A stretch of 64,000 nt of DNA from Microglena sp. YARC (lineage: Eukaryota; Chlorophyta; Chlorophyceae; Chlamydomonadales; Chlamydomonadaceae), in assembly GCA_022414725.1 (NCBI GenBank), contig CM039462.1, positions 181,816,906 to 181,880,905 of the forward strand, written 5' to 3'. Made by a program: the position numbers and the translations under genes. The notes under the pieces were generated by a model. It had not been told where the DNA came from. It was given only the letters and a program-made list of their open reading frames with translations, and made no database searches. How positions within the stretch are numbered: position 1 is the stretch's first letter; every line of letters begins with the position of its first letter. Shown here one piece after another: positions 10,788-20,694 of this stretch.

Positions 10788-11100
10788 TATACCTATGACA
10801 TACATCGCATTTTTCTTCCGAGCTGGTACTCCCCTGAAGTTGCCCACCCGGTAGCTGCTTATCTCTGTCCGTTCGAAGCTATATTATATAGCCAGGAAAA
10901 GTATTACCCAGAGGCCGAGACAGGGGGGGGAGCCAACAGGAGGTTGAAGCCATTTGAGAGATTTGATTAAACTACGAGTAAGTTCCCCTTCTCTTGTTTT
11001 CTGTCTCGCTCTGTCATGCCTTTTCGCCTTCCACAATTCCAACTCCCATCTGAATCGGACAACTTATCGATAACGCAGTCTAAAATATGTCTTTCTGTCC

Positions 11101-11112
11101 CCCTCCCCCCCC

Positions 11113-11163
<51 letters not shown>
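11101..11163. repeat. Poly-C tract of ~60 bases
   Basis: C-rich from 11101, then an almost unbroken C run to 11163 followed by AGGTCC. It is one of several such tracts. The length may be uncertain because homopolymers are assembled poorly. Confidence 0.9.
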
Positions 11164-12105
11164 AGGTCCTACCTATATGCATTGTCAATGTCGTACTTTG
11201 TTACATGGTGAATTGGCTGCTCCGAATGGGACACAAACGAAATTTACAACCATGTCACCTAACAATTGACTGTATCGACCAAACATGAGGCACAACAAAA
11301 TAGAAGCAATGCCAGTGCCACGTCCATTTACTCATTCTTCTCTACTCCTTTAACTGTACATCAGGAACTGCTTAGATGGGGCTGGTCGCTTCATCGTGTA
11401 TAGCCAAGAGGATAGCAACTACCAGGCCAAGAATGCACTAGGATCAGAAGTTTGTAGAGAAGGACAACTTATGGAGGGCGTTGTCGCAATATGGACTGAT
11501 GCATTGGTTTCTTCTTCTAGGCAGCTCCCTGAGCCTGCCACACCTCGCTCATGAGAACTGTATGTATAATATAACAGATAATAGAAATATGGTCGTAGGA
11601 AAGTATTGGATTGTTGCATTTCTACTTTTGAGCAGCAGCGTCTAGGCAGCTCCCCTGCCTGCCTGTCCGGCCAAAGCTAGCGCAGTCTGGTGCACCTGGG
11701 CGTTGATGCCATCAGTATTTGACACCTGTTCAAATCTGGGCAGATAGCCCAGTTGGTAAGTCAAGAGGCTGCCTGGAATCTGCTGTTAGTAGTTGATCCC
11801 ACACGTCGCCACTCCAACTTAATTATTAGTGATACACTTGCACATTTGAAAACCAGTTTCCCGTGCGATACCCACGGAAACATTACATTGTTTGAAAATG
11901 TTTTTTTCATACATACAAAATGCTTATTTTCGTGCGTTTCGTAATCTGATTTTCCAGGCAGTTCACAAAGATACATTTTGAATGCCTGAAGAATCAGATT
12001 ACGGAGTTTACAAAATTAAGATTTTTCAAATGTATGAAAAATTGAGTTGGAAATGCCTGAGAAATCGTCGAAGGTGTGGTCGTCTTGCATTGAAACTTCC
12101 TAACG
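11164..12105. other. No gene; remnants of MITE and SINE
   Basis: A MITE end (AGCAGCAGCGTCTAGGCAGC) lies at about 11620-11690. A tRNA-like stretch with a good A box (TAGCCCAGTTGG) at about 11745, and a fragment of the SINE body (CGTGCGATACCCACGGAAAC) at about 11860-11885 in reverse, are the only recognisable items. The rest is AT-rich and unassigned. Confidence 0.4.
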
Positions 12106-12474
12106 GGCCTTGATTATTACATGTGTAACTTTTCTTTGATTTTTAAAATTTGTGAAAAAATAGAAAATCGTTTTATCGGCCGTATCGTCTAACGGGGCGA
12201 CGCTATTAAACAGCAATAATATAGGTTATCTGGCCTTGATTATTACATGTGTAACTTTTCTTTGATTTTTAAAATTTGTGAAAATTTAGAAAATCGTTTT
12301 ATCGGCCGTATCGTCTAACGGGGCGACGCTATTAAACAGCAATAATATAGGTTATCTGGCCTTGATTATTACATGTGTAACTTTTCTTAGATTTTTAAAA
12401 TTTGTGAAAAATTAGAAAATCGTTTTATCGGCCGTATCGTCTAACGGGGCGACGCTATTAAACAGCAATAATAT
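12106..12474. repeat. 126-bp AT-rich tandem repeat, three units
   Basis: Units begin at 12106, 12232 and 12358. Each carries GGCCTTGATTATTACATGTG, TTTTATCGGCCGTATCGTC and TAACGGGGCGACGC. The first half is AT-rich and the end GC-rich. Copies are nearly identical, so the expansion is recent. Confidence 0.95.
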
Positions 12475-12973
12475 ACTCAGCAAAACAATGCCGAGATTGG
12501 ACAGCGTCACCACGATCAGAGGGCGATGATCCTATGTAACGGTACTCAAAGCAGACTACCCGGTCAGCACACAGGTCGCACAAGTAAGATATGCGACTAC
12601 GCTACGCAGGTCTATCAGACTATACCCACACATCTTCTTTCCCCACTCTGGCCTTTCTATCTGTCTTTCGCTGTCCTGTCGTCGAGGCACAGCACCCGAC
12701 GCCAAGCAAGCTATTGCGGAACGCGCATGCTCTGAAGCAAATCTGAGCGACACAAAGACGAGCAGTGGCACACTGGCAACAGGGTTATTCAGGGAGACTC
12801 CAAGATCTGCATCTTGAGACGCACCTAGTTCCAAGATGGCACCTGCCCAAACAGATGGCACCTGCCAGACAGTACAAAAATACAATCTAGTCGAGTCCTG
12901 GAATCTACTCGAGTCTTGAAGTGACTTAGTTTAACTGATTGTTGATTGGTCGATTGCTGCAACGGCATTAGGC

Positions 12974-13183
12974 ATGAGCGAAATCGACCGTTCTAAACGG
13001 CTCGCGCCTGCGCTGCCCGCGTTAAGGCAGCAAACTTTTTCGGGCGTCTTCAAAACATTCGCGACTACTCATTTGGACATCGCCAGAACAGCCATGCGAG
13101 CAAGTACGCACCACCCAACCCTCTCCCAACGTCCTACCAAAGCACCACCACCATCTCTAGTCGACGAGTTCATTGGAGTCTAG
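12974..13183 (+). CDS. Small unassigned ORF, 69 residues
   Basis: An ATG opens a GC-rich frame with SEIDRSKRLAPALPALRQQ and a proline-rich end (TKAPPPSLVDEFIGV). Composition resembles coding sequence more than its flanks do, but no donor or family signature is visible. It could be a first exon or chance. The 500 bases before it hold an inverted copy of the GACGCA repeat (about 12740-12860) and a stray GTCGAG..CTCGAGTCTTG echo of the 7-8 kb array at about 12890-12920. Confidence 0.2.
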   Translation: MSEIDRSKRLAPALPALRQQTFSGVFKTFATTHLDIARTAMRASTHHPTLSQRPTKAPPPSLVDEFIGV

Positions 13184-14505
13184 GCCAGCCAGAAGAGGTT
13201 GCACCAACACAGAAGACAGGTGTGATGAGGGTAGTTATTGTGTTTCTGTGTGTATGTGTGTGTGTCTTGCGTGTGTGTGTAGATGCTTGGACGAACAGCC
13301 GCCGTACGTAAAATATGTCATCCATCGGGCATCCATGTGCAAAATGCATGTATTCTTGAAGACCCCCCCCCCCACCACCCCCCCCACCCCAGCCACACCC
13401 ACACACAAAATGCTGGCACTTCTACTTGACTAGCTACTTCATGCTGGTGACACCACAGTTGATAGTATCAATTTTTGCATTACGTGATATGATATTGCAG
13501 ACCCTTTTCTAATGATGCGCAAGGAATGTGTATTGATGATAACTTAATGGTGAGTATGTTTTAGGTTTGCATGAATGTTGGGGCTAGGTTGTAGTACTAG
13601 AATAGAGGTTACTTTTATGTACAATTGGAGGCTTGAAAAATTCGTTACAAACCAGTGTGACGTATGTCATCCATGTTCAAAATGCATGTTTTCTAAGCCC
13701 CCCCCCCCCCCAAAAAAAACGGGGGGCTACGCCCCCCAGACCCCCCTTAAGGAAGGGGCGCTTCACGCTCTACAGACGTTGCTACCGCACCGTCCTATAA
13801 TGAAGCTTGGGGCGCCACTTGTGGCTACCAAAATGGCCTCAAGATTTCTGATAAAAAAAACTTCCAAAATATGCTAAAAGGTTCTGCCCAAACCCGATTT
13901 AAAATATCTGTAACACGACCACGAGCAAGGCTAGGAAATCAAAATGTGAAAATGTATATGCAGCCCTCACTGCAACTATGGGGATGGCCTTACTGGCTCA
14001 AGGTTACATTGTAGTCCTGTGCAACACGTGGTCTTAGACTGGGTCATCATCGACCACCATACTCTAGAACAATGTGGGGCCTGGGTACTTGGGAGGCCTA
14101 TATCTGCACCCCAATGTATGGACTGCTATTCAGTTGATGAACACTTCAGTTCCACTCCCATGTCATTCTGAGGGCTAGAAACAAATCCTGAAAAGTTTCT
14201 AATGTTTTGAAAACGTTAGTTTTCCCCCCAACACCCACCCACCCCTCAAACTCTGGAGGCCCATAACGTTAGGTCTACTCAGTTGACAAATGGATTGGGA
14301 AAAATTGAAAGACAAGACCAGATTCATGATTCTGTCTACGAGCTGTACACAATTGGACGATGGGGCCATTTTGATTTATTCCCTCCTTGTTACCCTGAAG
14401 AAGATACCCAGACACATATGCTTGGTTTCCTTGATGTTCTGAGGACGATCTTTTTAATACGACATTCATTATGGATATTACTGTTACACTGCCACAGCAC
14501 CTTAC
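13184..14505. other. No gene; homopolymer and low-complexity sequence
   Basis: Contains TG microsatellite (13240-13285), C-rich tracts at 13364-13392 and 13697-13712, and an inverted C/G stretch around GGGGGGCTACGCCCCCC at about 13723-13745. The remainder is unique sequence in which I see no coding signal. Confidence 0.4.
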
Positions 14506-14507
14506 CA

Positions 14508-14708
14508 CAGCTTTTCTTGTCGACTACCAGCATCAGCTTCTGGCAGCTCCCTAAGACAGCCTCTTGGCCAAACCCAGCGATTCTAGGAGCAATGGAAAGG
14601 TAACGATACCAGCTTCCGGGTGCACTATGTTGCTGAAGGTTTGGATGGAGAGAGAGCCCTGGGAGCTGCCTGCAAGCTGCTGATCGTAGCTGAAAAGGAA
14701 AGCTATGC
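14508..14708. mobile_element. Long-TIR MITE (family M)
   Basis: Terminal inverted repeats CAGCTTTTCTTGTCGACTACCAGC..GCTTCTGGCAGCTCCC and GGGAGCTGCCTGCAAGCTGC..GTAGCTGAAAAGG flank a diverged centre with no ORF. It belongs to the family whose ends and 9-bp target duplication are defined by the copies at 19053, 34647 and 46398. Confidence 0.7.
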
Positions 14709-15224
14709 ACTACCGTATACGGTAGTTCTTCCCAATATTGAGGTTGGGCAAGTCCATTTAGCCTATTTGGCTTCGCCTTCACCAGTTAGTCTGTAAAAAC
14801 GCAAACAGCACTGCTGAAGACGGCGCACAGCCTAATTGCTGGCTGGAGCCATGTAACCCGTTTCATGTCCAAGTTACATTTTTTATTACATAGATACATC
14901 CCTGCATTCATTCATTCCATCGTCATATATGTACAGGCCAGAGTTGAATAAAGACAAGCCCACTCAACGACTTCCGGGGGGGGGGGGGGGGGGGGAAGGG
15001 ATCTTCCAACCATCCTTTCAGAAACAAAGACAAATTTGTATACCGGTACAACAGGGCTGAAATCATATATAATAGATACTTCAAAACCATCAGAAGTGTA
15101 TGGTATTACTTTAGGGGCCACCATCAGCCAAGAGCTTAAGTGCGTGGTTGGAGAACAAGAAACAAGTCCATCCATCCATCAAAGCTCATTTGTATCCACA
15201 TTGTTCTCACAAGCCAGTTCAAAT
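14709..15224. other. No gene; SINE tail and G tract
   Basis: A SINE-tail fragment (GAAGACGGCGCACAGCC..CATGTAACC) lies at 14812-14865 and a run of about 19 G at 14977. The rest is unassigned. Confidence 0.4.
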
Positions 15225-15295
15225 GGTTCGATCAACCTTGAACCCTCTCCAGAGGAAGGTAGATCCAAGCCCTCCCGCCGCAAATTTGGGTCTAC
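15225..15295 (-). pseudogene. Fragment of exon 2 of the 130-residue protein family
   Basis: The minus strand reads like the end of exon 2 (related to GLGSAMLYRGFK) but is diverged and cut short. Similar fragments lie at about 19290-19336, 32168-32236, 33722-33815, 37273-37352, 38252-38345, 38594-38705, 42733-42775 and 42967-43060. Confidence 0.55.
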
Positions 15296-15406
15296 GGCAC
15301 CCTTTTTTTGCTTGAAAGGGTGCATAACAGGTGAAAGGGGTGCAGCAAAGGGTGCTGAAGACCCCCCCCAATTTGCAGTGTCCCTACCAGGCCAAGTTCA
15401 AATAGT

Positions 15407-17358
15407 TCAATCATTCTTGAACCCTCTGTAGAGCATGGCAGATCCAAGCCCTCCCTGCCAGACCATGTTGGCAGCACCCACTTCTAGCCTCTGCTTCTTG
15501 TTCACAATGTTGGCGGCGTTCAAAGCTGCAGCGCCGAGCCAGCAGCCCCCCAAAGTCTTCATGGCAATCTTCTTGGTTTCCAATTTCACTTCGTCATTGG
15601 CCAACCCAAGAGTGAGCGCGCCCGTGGTAAACCATCCCATGCCAAAGTGCCTGCAGCACAGTACATATAATTTGAATTCGATTGTACGGTATACATAATT
15701 TTGAATTTGAAGGTTTCTCAGCCAACTCTGGGCTGCTCACCGTATTCCCGTACCAAGCCCAAACACCTGCAGCACAGTAGTGCGTGTGACAGACTTAGAT
15801 AACATGCAAGGTTTGATGACTACAACTCGGAATGGAAGAGCAGGGCACATAGATAGTCTCCACATCCTAGTGCTGGGGTCGAATCCACTGTTTCTTTTTT
15901 GGGCTACACCAGGATGACTGAGAGTGGGTGAGTGGGTAGGTGAGGATGGGTGTGTGTGTGCTGGCAGAAAGTTTAGGGTAGCCAGCCTAGTAGCACCTTG
16001 ATGACTGAGATTGGGTGAGTGGTTGGCTGAGGATGGGTGGGCTACGCACAGCAGCTTCCATTCAGCTCCGTTAGCCAGGCACTGGATCAAGCCCCAAAAT
16101 TTCAGCTGCATTGGACTGCCTGTCATGTCAGCTTTCATACACACTAGGTAGCTTCGGGTTTGGTTCAAGGACGGGGGGAAGGAGCTGCCTAGAAGCTGCT
16201 ACTCGTAGCCCCAAAAACAAACAGTGGTTGAATGCTCTGAGCACAACACTTTCTAGTTTCTGCATGGGCGGAATTGGAATTACATGACATAACGTTGTCT
16301 TCAGCAGGCCATTATTGCTGACCCAAGACAAGCCCCGCTCCACAAAATCCGGGGGGGGGGGGGGGGGGTCTTCCAATCAATCCTCAAATACAAACAAAGA
16401 ATACAAATTGAAAGCACATGTACAGATTGGAATTGGAAGACGGTGAGCGGCCCAGAGTTAGCTGAAAAACAATTTGACAAAACAATCAGATTACGTGCAA
16501 GTTGTGGTTTTTGTTTGCCTCATTTTTTGCAAATACAAACAAACAAACGGACTTCGGCGGTAACCCTGGGGGCTTCCGTACCCAGAAGGGGCGGGCTCCG
16601 CCTAAAGAGCCAGGTGAGGGTCAAACAGTGGTTCTGGTGTCGGAGCAGGTTGGGGACTTGTGGATGAGTATAGCGATGTACCGAATGAAGGGATTCGAGG
16701 GTGGTGGTGGTGGGAGGTGGAAGAGTGGATGCTGTGGTGGGTGTGGTGGTGGTGGTGGTGGTAGTGGTGGTAGTGGGTTGTTGTTGGTGTTGGTGGGGAG
16801 TGGATGCTGATGTGTGGAGAGTAGTATTACAACAGATGCCCCAAGCAGGCCCGGGCCAGATTCGTTAGCTTTAAAGTCCGACAGTTTCGAAATTACCGGT
16901 AGATCAAGAACTTTGGAGTTTTAGTCCAAACTTCTCCAGATTGTTACCTCGCTAGCTAAGCTATCTATTTGCGTGTGGCTACCAGTCTATGAACTGGTTG
17001 CGTCTTCATTGACTCGAAGCATGGGAGAGCGGGGGGGGGGGGGGGGGGGGGGGGGGGGCGATTTCAATCGGCGTCGAGGTTACTTGCGCCAGATAATAGT
17101 CCGTTGCGACGAAATGGACGGAAATTGTCAGCAACAAGAGTCAGCAACAAGAGAGGCCGATTGTTCGCTCACAAGAACGGTGGGCATTCATGAAAGGGAC
17201 CAGACGGACCTGATAGTCTCCTTATCAATGGACGTGTTCTTCTCGTAGGTGTAGAAAGCCTTGGCCAAGGGGGTGGGCGCGACCAGCCCTGTAACGCCAA
17301 ACCCAACGGAGGTAATGCCAGAGCTCACAAGCAGCGTCTTGTCCCAGTCAATGCCCAT
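15407..17358 (-). CDS. Small membrane-type protein family, copy 1 (two exons, intact)
   Basis: Exon 1 is 17210-17358 (149 nt, MGIDWDKTLL start, donor ATCAG|GTCCGTC). Exon 2 is 15407-15650 (244 nt, acceptor CTGCAG|GCACTTTGG, ends RGFKND then TGA). Joined they give 130 residues without a stop. Hydrophobic stretches near residues 8-30 (VSSGITSVGFGV), 50-65 (GWFTTGALTLGL), 77-97 (GGCWLGAAALNAANIVN) and 105-122 suggest three or four membrane helices, with KKQR and KTKK-like basic loops between them. I do not recognise the family; the pattern resembles small four-helix membrane proteins. Exon lengths and phase are the same in copy 2. The 1.56-kb intron holds a MITE, SINE sequence, a long poly-G tract (17029-17057) and an empty insertion site. 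Copy 2 is head-to-head, about 1.07 kb away. Confidence 0.75.
15716..15895 (-). repeat. tRNA-headed SINE fragments in reverse
   Basis: CAGCCAACTCTGGGCTGCTC..CCGT at 15719-15742 is the reverse of the SINE tail (GGTGAGCAGCCCAGAG). At about 15820-15895 a tRNA-like head has AACTCGGAATGGAAGAGC and a B box GGGTCGAATCC. The two parts are rearranged here. A better-ordered copy lies at 34258-34440. Confidence 0.5.
16036..16216. mobile_element. Long-TIR MITE (family M) in the intron of copy 1
   Basis: The ends GCAGCTTCCATTCAGCTCC and GGAGCTGCCTAGAAGCTGC are inverted repeats around about 140 bp without an ORF. Related to the element at 55264. Confidence 0.65.
16629..16637. other. Empty target site of MITE family M
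   Basis: TGGTTCTGG followed directly by TGTCGGAGCAGG. In copies 3 and 5, and in inverted form in copy 2, the same flanks are separated by a roughly 200-bp MITE with this 9-mer at both ends. This intron is the uninserted allele. Confidence 0.8.
16676..17057. repeat. (GGTGGT)n and poly-G in intron
   Basis: GTGGTGGTGG-type microsatellite at 16698-16800 and about 29 G at 17029-17057. Both lie at equivalent positions in the introns of the other gene copies, with different lengths. Confidence 0.8.
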
Positions 17359-18433
17359 GTTGTGCGTTGTCAGTGGTAGATGCTGTGGAGGAGGGGTCGG
17401 AGTGTCGCAATGGAATCAGCGATGGAGCTTATGGTCGCGGTGCTGGTCGTGGTCGATTATATGTTGGCCGAGTCGGCAGAGTCAGACTCGCATCAGGTCC
17501 CGTCAGGTGCCAGATCAGCGTAGACCAGGGCAGGGCAGGGGAACCCCACTGCCAGGAGAAATGAAATCCCCAGGTGCCAGATCATCAGGCGAAATGTAAT
17601 CCCCGGGTCCCAGATCAGCGTAGACAAGACCAGGGCAGGGGGCAGGGGATCTCCAGGCGAAATGATTCCCCGCCCATCTCAGGGCCTGGGTTAAATGTAC
17701 CAGTTCGCCCGTACTCAATCTTTCTAGATCCGTAGTCTGTCTACTACGACTGACCTTCCCGCGTCATTCACTTGGACCTCTGACTGTCTACTGTAGCAGA
17801 GTTACAGTAGCAGGGTTTAATCTCGTCATACTTACGTGTTCCGTCTCTACCAGCTCATGCTGACTCTGATACCTGTGAGTGTAAGTTTACTTGATCCTCC
17901 CTGTAACTACCTTCTCACCGCATCATCGTAAGTCGGTTGCTCGGTCTTCTGTCTCGTCTTCCGGTCCTCAGTTTCACCCATCAACAATGTCAAGGTCCAG
18001 GATCGTGTCAGATCGTTTTTATCGGAGCCCCCAGGGTCACCCCGTTGTCAGTTTGTGTGACCGATGGAGTTCAGGTGCCAGATCGGATCAGTCCCTAAAC
18101 CCTAAAACCCCGGATTGTCCAATCTCCAGGCGAAATGATTCTCCAGCCTCCTCGGGTGAAACTCCCCCTCCCTGTGCTCCCCCGCTCTGCTCCCCCGCCC
18201 TGCTCTGCACCCCTCGCCTGTATTCGCCTGTAGTGCGGCTTCATTTCGCATGGGGTCCCCGCTGACCTGAAACCTAACGGGACCTGAAACCTAACGGGAC
18301 CTGAAACCTAACGTCTGACTCGGCGAGCTCGGCCAAGATATAATCAACCAATACCGAGACCGAGACCACAGGCTCCATCGCTGAATCGACCCCTCCTCCA
18401 CCACAGTATCTTCCACAACTGACAACGCGCAAC
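17359..18433. promoter_or_regulatory. Shared upstream region between divergent copies 1 and 2
   Basis: About 1.07 kb between two start codons pointing apart. Immediately before each ATG, all five family copies have a conserved block ACTGACAACGCGCAACATG (G/A variants), preceded by a C-rich stretch and CCACAG or CTACAG. This looks like the 3' splice site of an intron in the 5' UTR. The centre has imperfect repeats of GATCAGCGTAGAC..AGGGCAGGGG (17509-17660), and three exact 17-bp units GACCTGAAACCTAACGG lie at 18264-18313. Pieces recur upstream of copies 4 and 5 (about 41600-41690 and 47390-47460). No TATA-like element stands out. Confidence 0.5.
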
Positions 18434-19831
18434 ATGGGCATCGACTGGGACAAGACGCTGCTTGTGAGCTCTGGTGTGACCTCCATTGGGTATGGCGTCC
18501 CAGGTCTCGTCACGCCCACCCCCATGGCCAAGGCTTTCTACACCGACGAGAAGAACACATCTTTTGATGAGGAGACTGGCAGGTCCGTCTGCTCCATTTC
18601 CAAATGCCCACCGTTCCGCTGAGCGAGCAATCAGTATCTCTTGTTGCTGACTATTTCCGTCAATTTCGTCGCAACAAACAATGATCTGGCGCGAGCAACC
18701 TCGACGTCGATTTAACTTCCCCACCCCCACTCCCTTACCCACCCCCTCTCCCATGTCTCCAGTCGATGAAGACGCGGCCATTGCATAGACTGGTTGCTAC
18801 GCGCAGATAGCGAGGTAGTCTAGAGAAGTTTCGTCAACAGTACAGCTAACGAATCCGGGGGCTCGGGCCTGCATCTGATGTAAACTACTCTCCACACATC
18901 AGCATCCACTCCCCACCACCACGACCACCACCACCACACCCTCCACCACATCCACCACCAAGCCCAACACCACCCTCGAATCTCTCATTGTAGATCATCC
19001 CTACACTCATCCTGAACTCCCCAGTCCCCAAACTGCTCCTACACCAGAACAAGGGCTGTACTTTTCGGCTTTTCTTACCTTAGCGGCTTCTAGGCAGCTC
19101 CCTGAGCCAGCCACTGTGCAAAAAACAAATATTTCAGAATTTCTGGGCAGCTGATTATGTCAGCTTCAAGGTGCACTAGGTTGCGTAGGCTTGGCTAAAT
19201 TGCCAATCAGGGGAGCAGCTTAGAAGCAGCTGCCTGTAGCCAAAAAGAAAAGCCACAACCAGAACCACTGTTTGATCTGGCACCTGGTACTGTTTGCTCT
19301 GGGGGGCTGCTGGCTCGGTGCTGCAGCTTTGAATGCCCAACAACTGCAGGTTAAATCTCAGATGGGATGACGATTTAATAATATTGTAGAATTAAATGAT
19401 CACTGTAGCACGAACTCAGGGCCCCCGTCGGTAAAACAATTGTTTGGGGTTCAGTTCATCAGTGATTTTTCTTTTTAAGCCCTTCCTACAACGGTTTGGC
19501 CTACCCCTGGACTGTAACATACATACATACAGGTTTAGTAATCACACCTTGCCTGAAATCCAAGACTGTCCCACTACTGTGCCGCAGGTACTTTGGCTTG
19601 GGATATCTAGCCCATGGGGCGCTCACCCTAGGGCTGGCCAGTGATGAAGTGAAACCGGAAACCAAGAAGACGGCTATGAAGACTCTGGGGGGCTGCTGGC
19701 TCGGCGCTGCAGCTTTGAACGCCGCCAACCTTGTGAACAAGAAGCAGAGGCTAGAGGTTGGTGTGGCCAACGCGGTCTGGCAGACAGGGCTTGGATCTGC
19801 CATGCTCTACAGAGGGTTCAAGAATGATTGA
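18434..19831 (+). CDS. Small membrane-type protein family, copy 2 (two exons, intact)
   Basis: Exon 1 is 18434-18582 (149 nt, donor GGCAG|GTCCGTC). Exon 2 is 19588-19831 (244 nt, acceptor GCCGCAG|GTACTTTGG). This is the same exon lengths and phase as copy 1, giving 130 residues (MGIDWDKTLLVSSGVTS.. to ..RGFKND). The only notable differences are GLGYLAHGALTLGL for the second hydrophobic stretch and AVWQTGLGSAM near the end. The 1.0-kb intron holds a MITE (19053-19258), a fragment of a second exon 2 (about 19290-19336) and family-F repeat sequence. A LINE begins 7 bases after the stop codon, tail to tail, so the native 3' UTR is displaced by about 4.8 kb. This could affect 3'-end formation. Function unknown. 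Confidence 0.75.
19053..19258. mobile_element. MITE family M with 9-bp target duplication
   Basis: Flanked by CCAGAACAA (19044-19052) and CCAGAACCA (19259-19267), a 9-bp duplication with one change. The ends are GGCTGTACTTTTCGGC and GCCAAAAAGAAAAGCC, with long inner inverted repeats around TTCTAGGCAGCTCCC. No ORF. The 9-bp duplication and long inverted repeats suggest a Mutator-like superfamily (inference). Confidence 0.85.
19360..19535 (-). repeat. Dispersed repeat family F (reverse copy)
   Basis: Contains GTAGCACGAACTCAGGGCCC, CGGTAAAACAATTGTTTGGG and TTTGGCCTACCCCTGGACTG. Other copies are at 32880-33165, 37497-37760, 42450-42560, 49630-49700, 49850-50086, 50425-50490 and 50625-50800. Class unknown; no ORF. 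Confidence 0.8.
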
Positions 19832-20112
19832 ACCATTTACATTACATTACATTACATGTTAAAGTCTACTTGACACCGCGAGGGTGTATGAGACTCTGTG
19901 CTTTAAACAAAAAGAAAAAGCACCCACAAAGCAAAAAACCCCATTACATCAGGGGTGTGTCGAGGACAAACAAACCAAACTCCCAACCACCGTTTTGGTG
20001 GCGTAGGTATTAAACCCCTTAGAGCAGGACCCAGATCTCAACCACTTACAGTGGCGGAGGTAAGAAGCTAACAAATGAGAAGTCTCAAGAAGAAAAAAAA
20101 AGGGATAATAAA

Positions 20113-20694
20113 TTACGGTGCCACTAAGCAGTCCAGGGCTTCCTGTCTTGCTCTTCTACAAGTAGAAAGATAGTCGGCTAGGTTGCTCCAAAAAGACTTA
20201 GTGCCATTTCCATTCATAAAGGTTCTGAATGTGGAATCGCAGAATTCCACATTCCATACGGTTAAGTCGGTATCCTCATGGACATGCCTATAAATATCTG
20301 TAAACAGATTCTGGTAGCGGAGGCGAATATCATTATAAAAAGGGCACTCAAACATATGCATTTCATCCTCAGTTTTTTGGAACCCACACATTTGACAGTG
20401 TCTCATTGAGCGAGGGATGTGTGCTCTATCCACCACCCTCATTCTTTCTGTGTTCAGCCAATGGGAACCCATTCTAAACTGTGCTATAGAACGAATCTGA
20501 TCCTGCTTATGTAAGGCGGATGTAAAGGGAATCAAGCCATTCTCATCATTGCTGTTGGCTGCGAACCATTTTTTGGTATCGGAGGCGTTTAAAGCCAACC
20601 CTTCTCTCATCAGGGATGTCTCTAACTGCATTGGTGTCACTTGGGTACTTAAACCTCCATGACTCAAAAACTTCAGACATAATACCTTCGACAT
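20113..20694 (-). CDS. LINE ORF2 C-terminal part with CCHC-type cysteine motif
   Basis: Continues the ORF2 protein in a shifted frame. The useful sequence starts near KKWFAANSNDENG at about 20570, where an A6 run (T6 on the plus strand) probably gained or lost a base. CQMCGFQKTEDEMHMFECP near residues 100-118 is the C-x2-C-x8-H-x4-C motif common at the end of LINE ORF2 proteins and thought to bind nucleic acid. The stop is at 20113, followed by a 3' UTR of about 270 bp and the TTACA-type tail. Its first 40 codons overlap the RT frame and are probably not translated. Confidence 0.7.
   Translation of the reverse strand: MSKVLCLKFLSHGGLSTQVTPMQLETSLMREGLALNASDTKKWFAANSNDENGLIPFTSALHKQDQIRSIAQFRMGSHWLNTERMRVVDRAHIPRSMRHCQMCGFQKTEDEMHMFECPFYNDIRLRYQNLFTDIYRHVHEDTDLTVWNVEFCDSTFRTFMNGNGTKSFWSNLADYLSTCRRARQEALDCLVAP

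Noticed and set aside
11740..11815. Second tRNA-like gene with a good A box
   Set aside because: No convincing B box or stems; more likely a SINE remnant.
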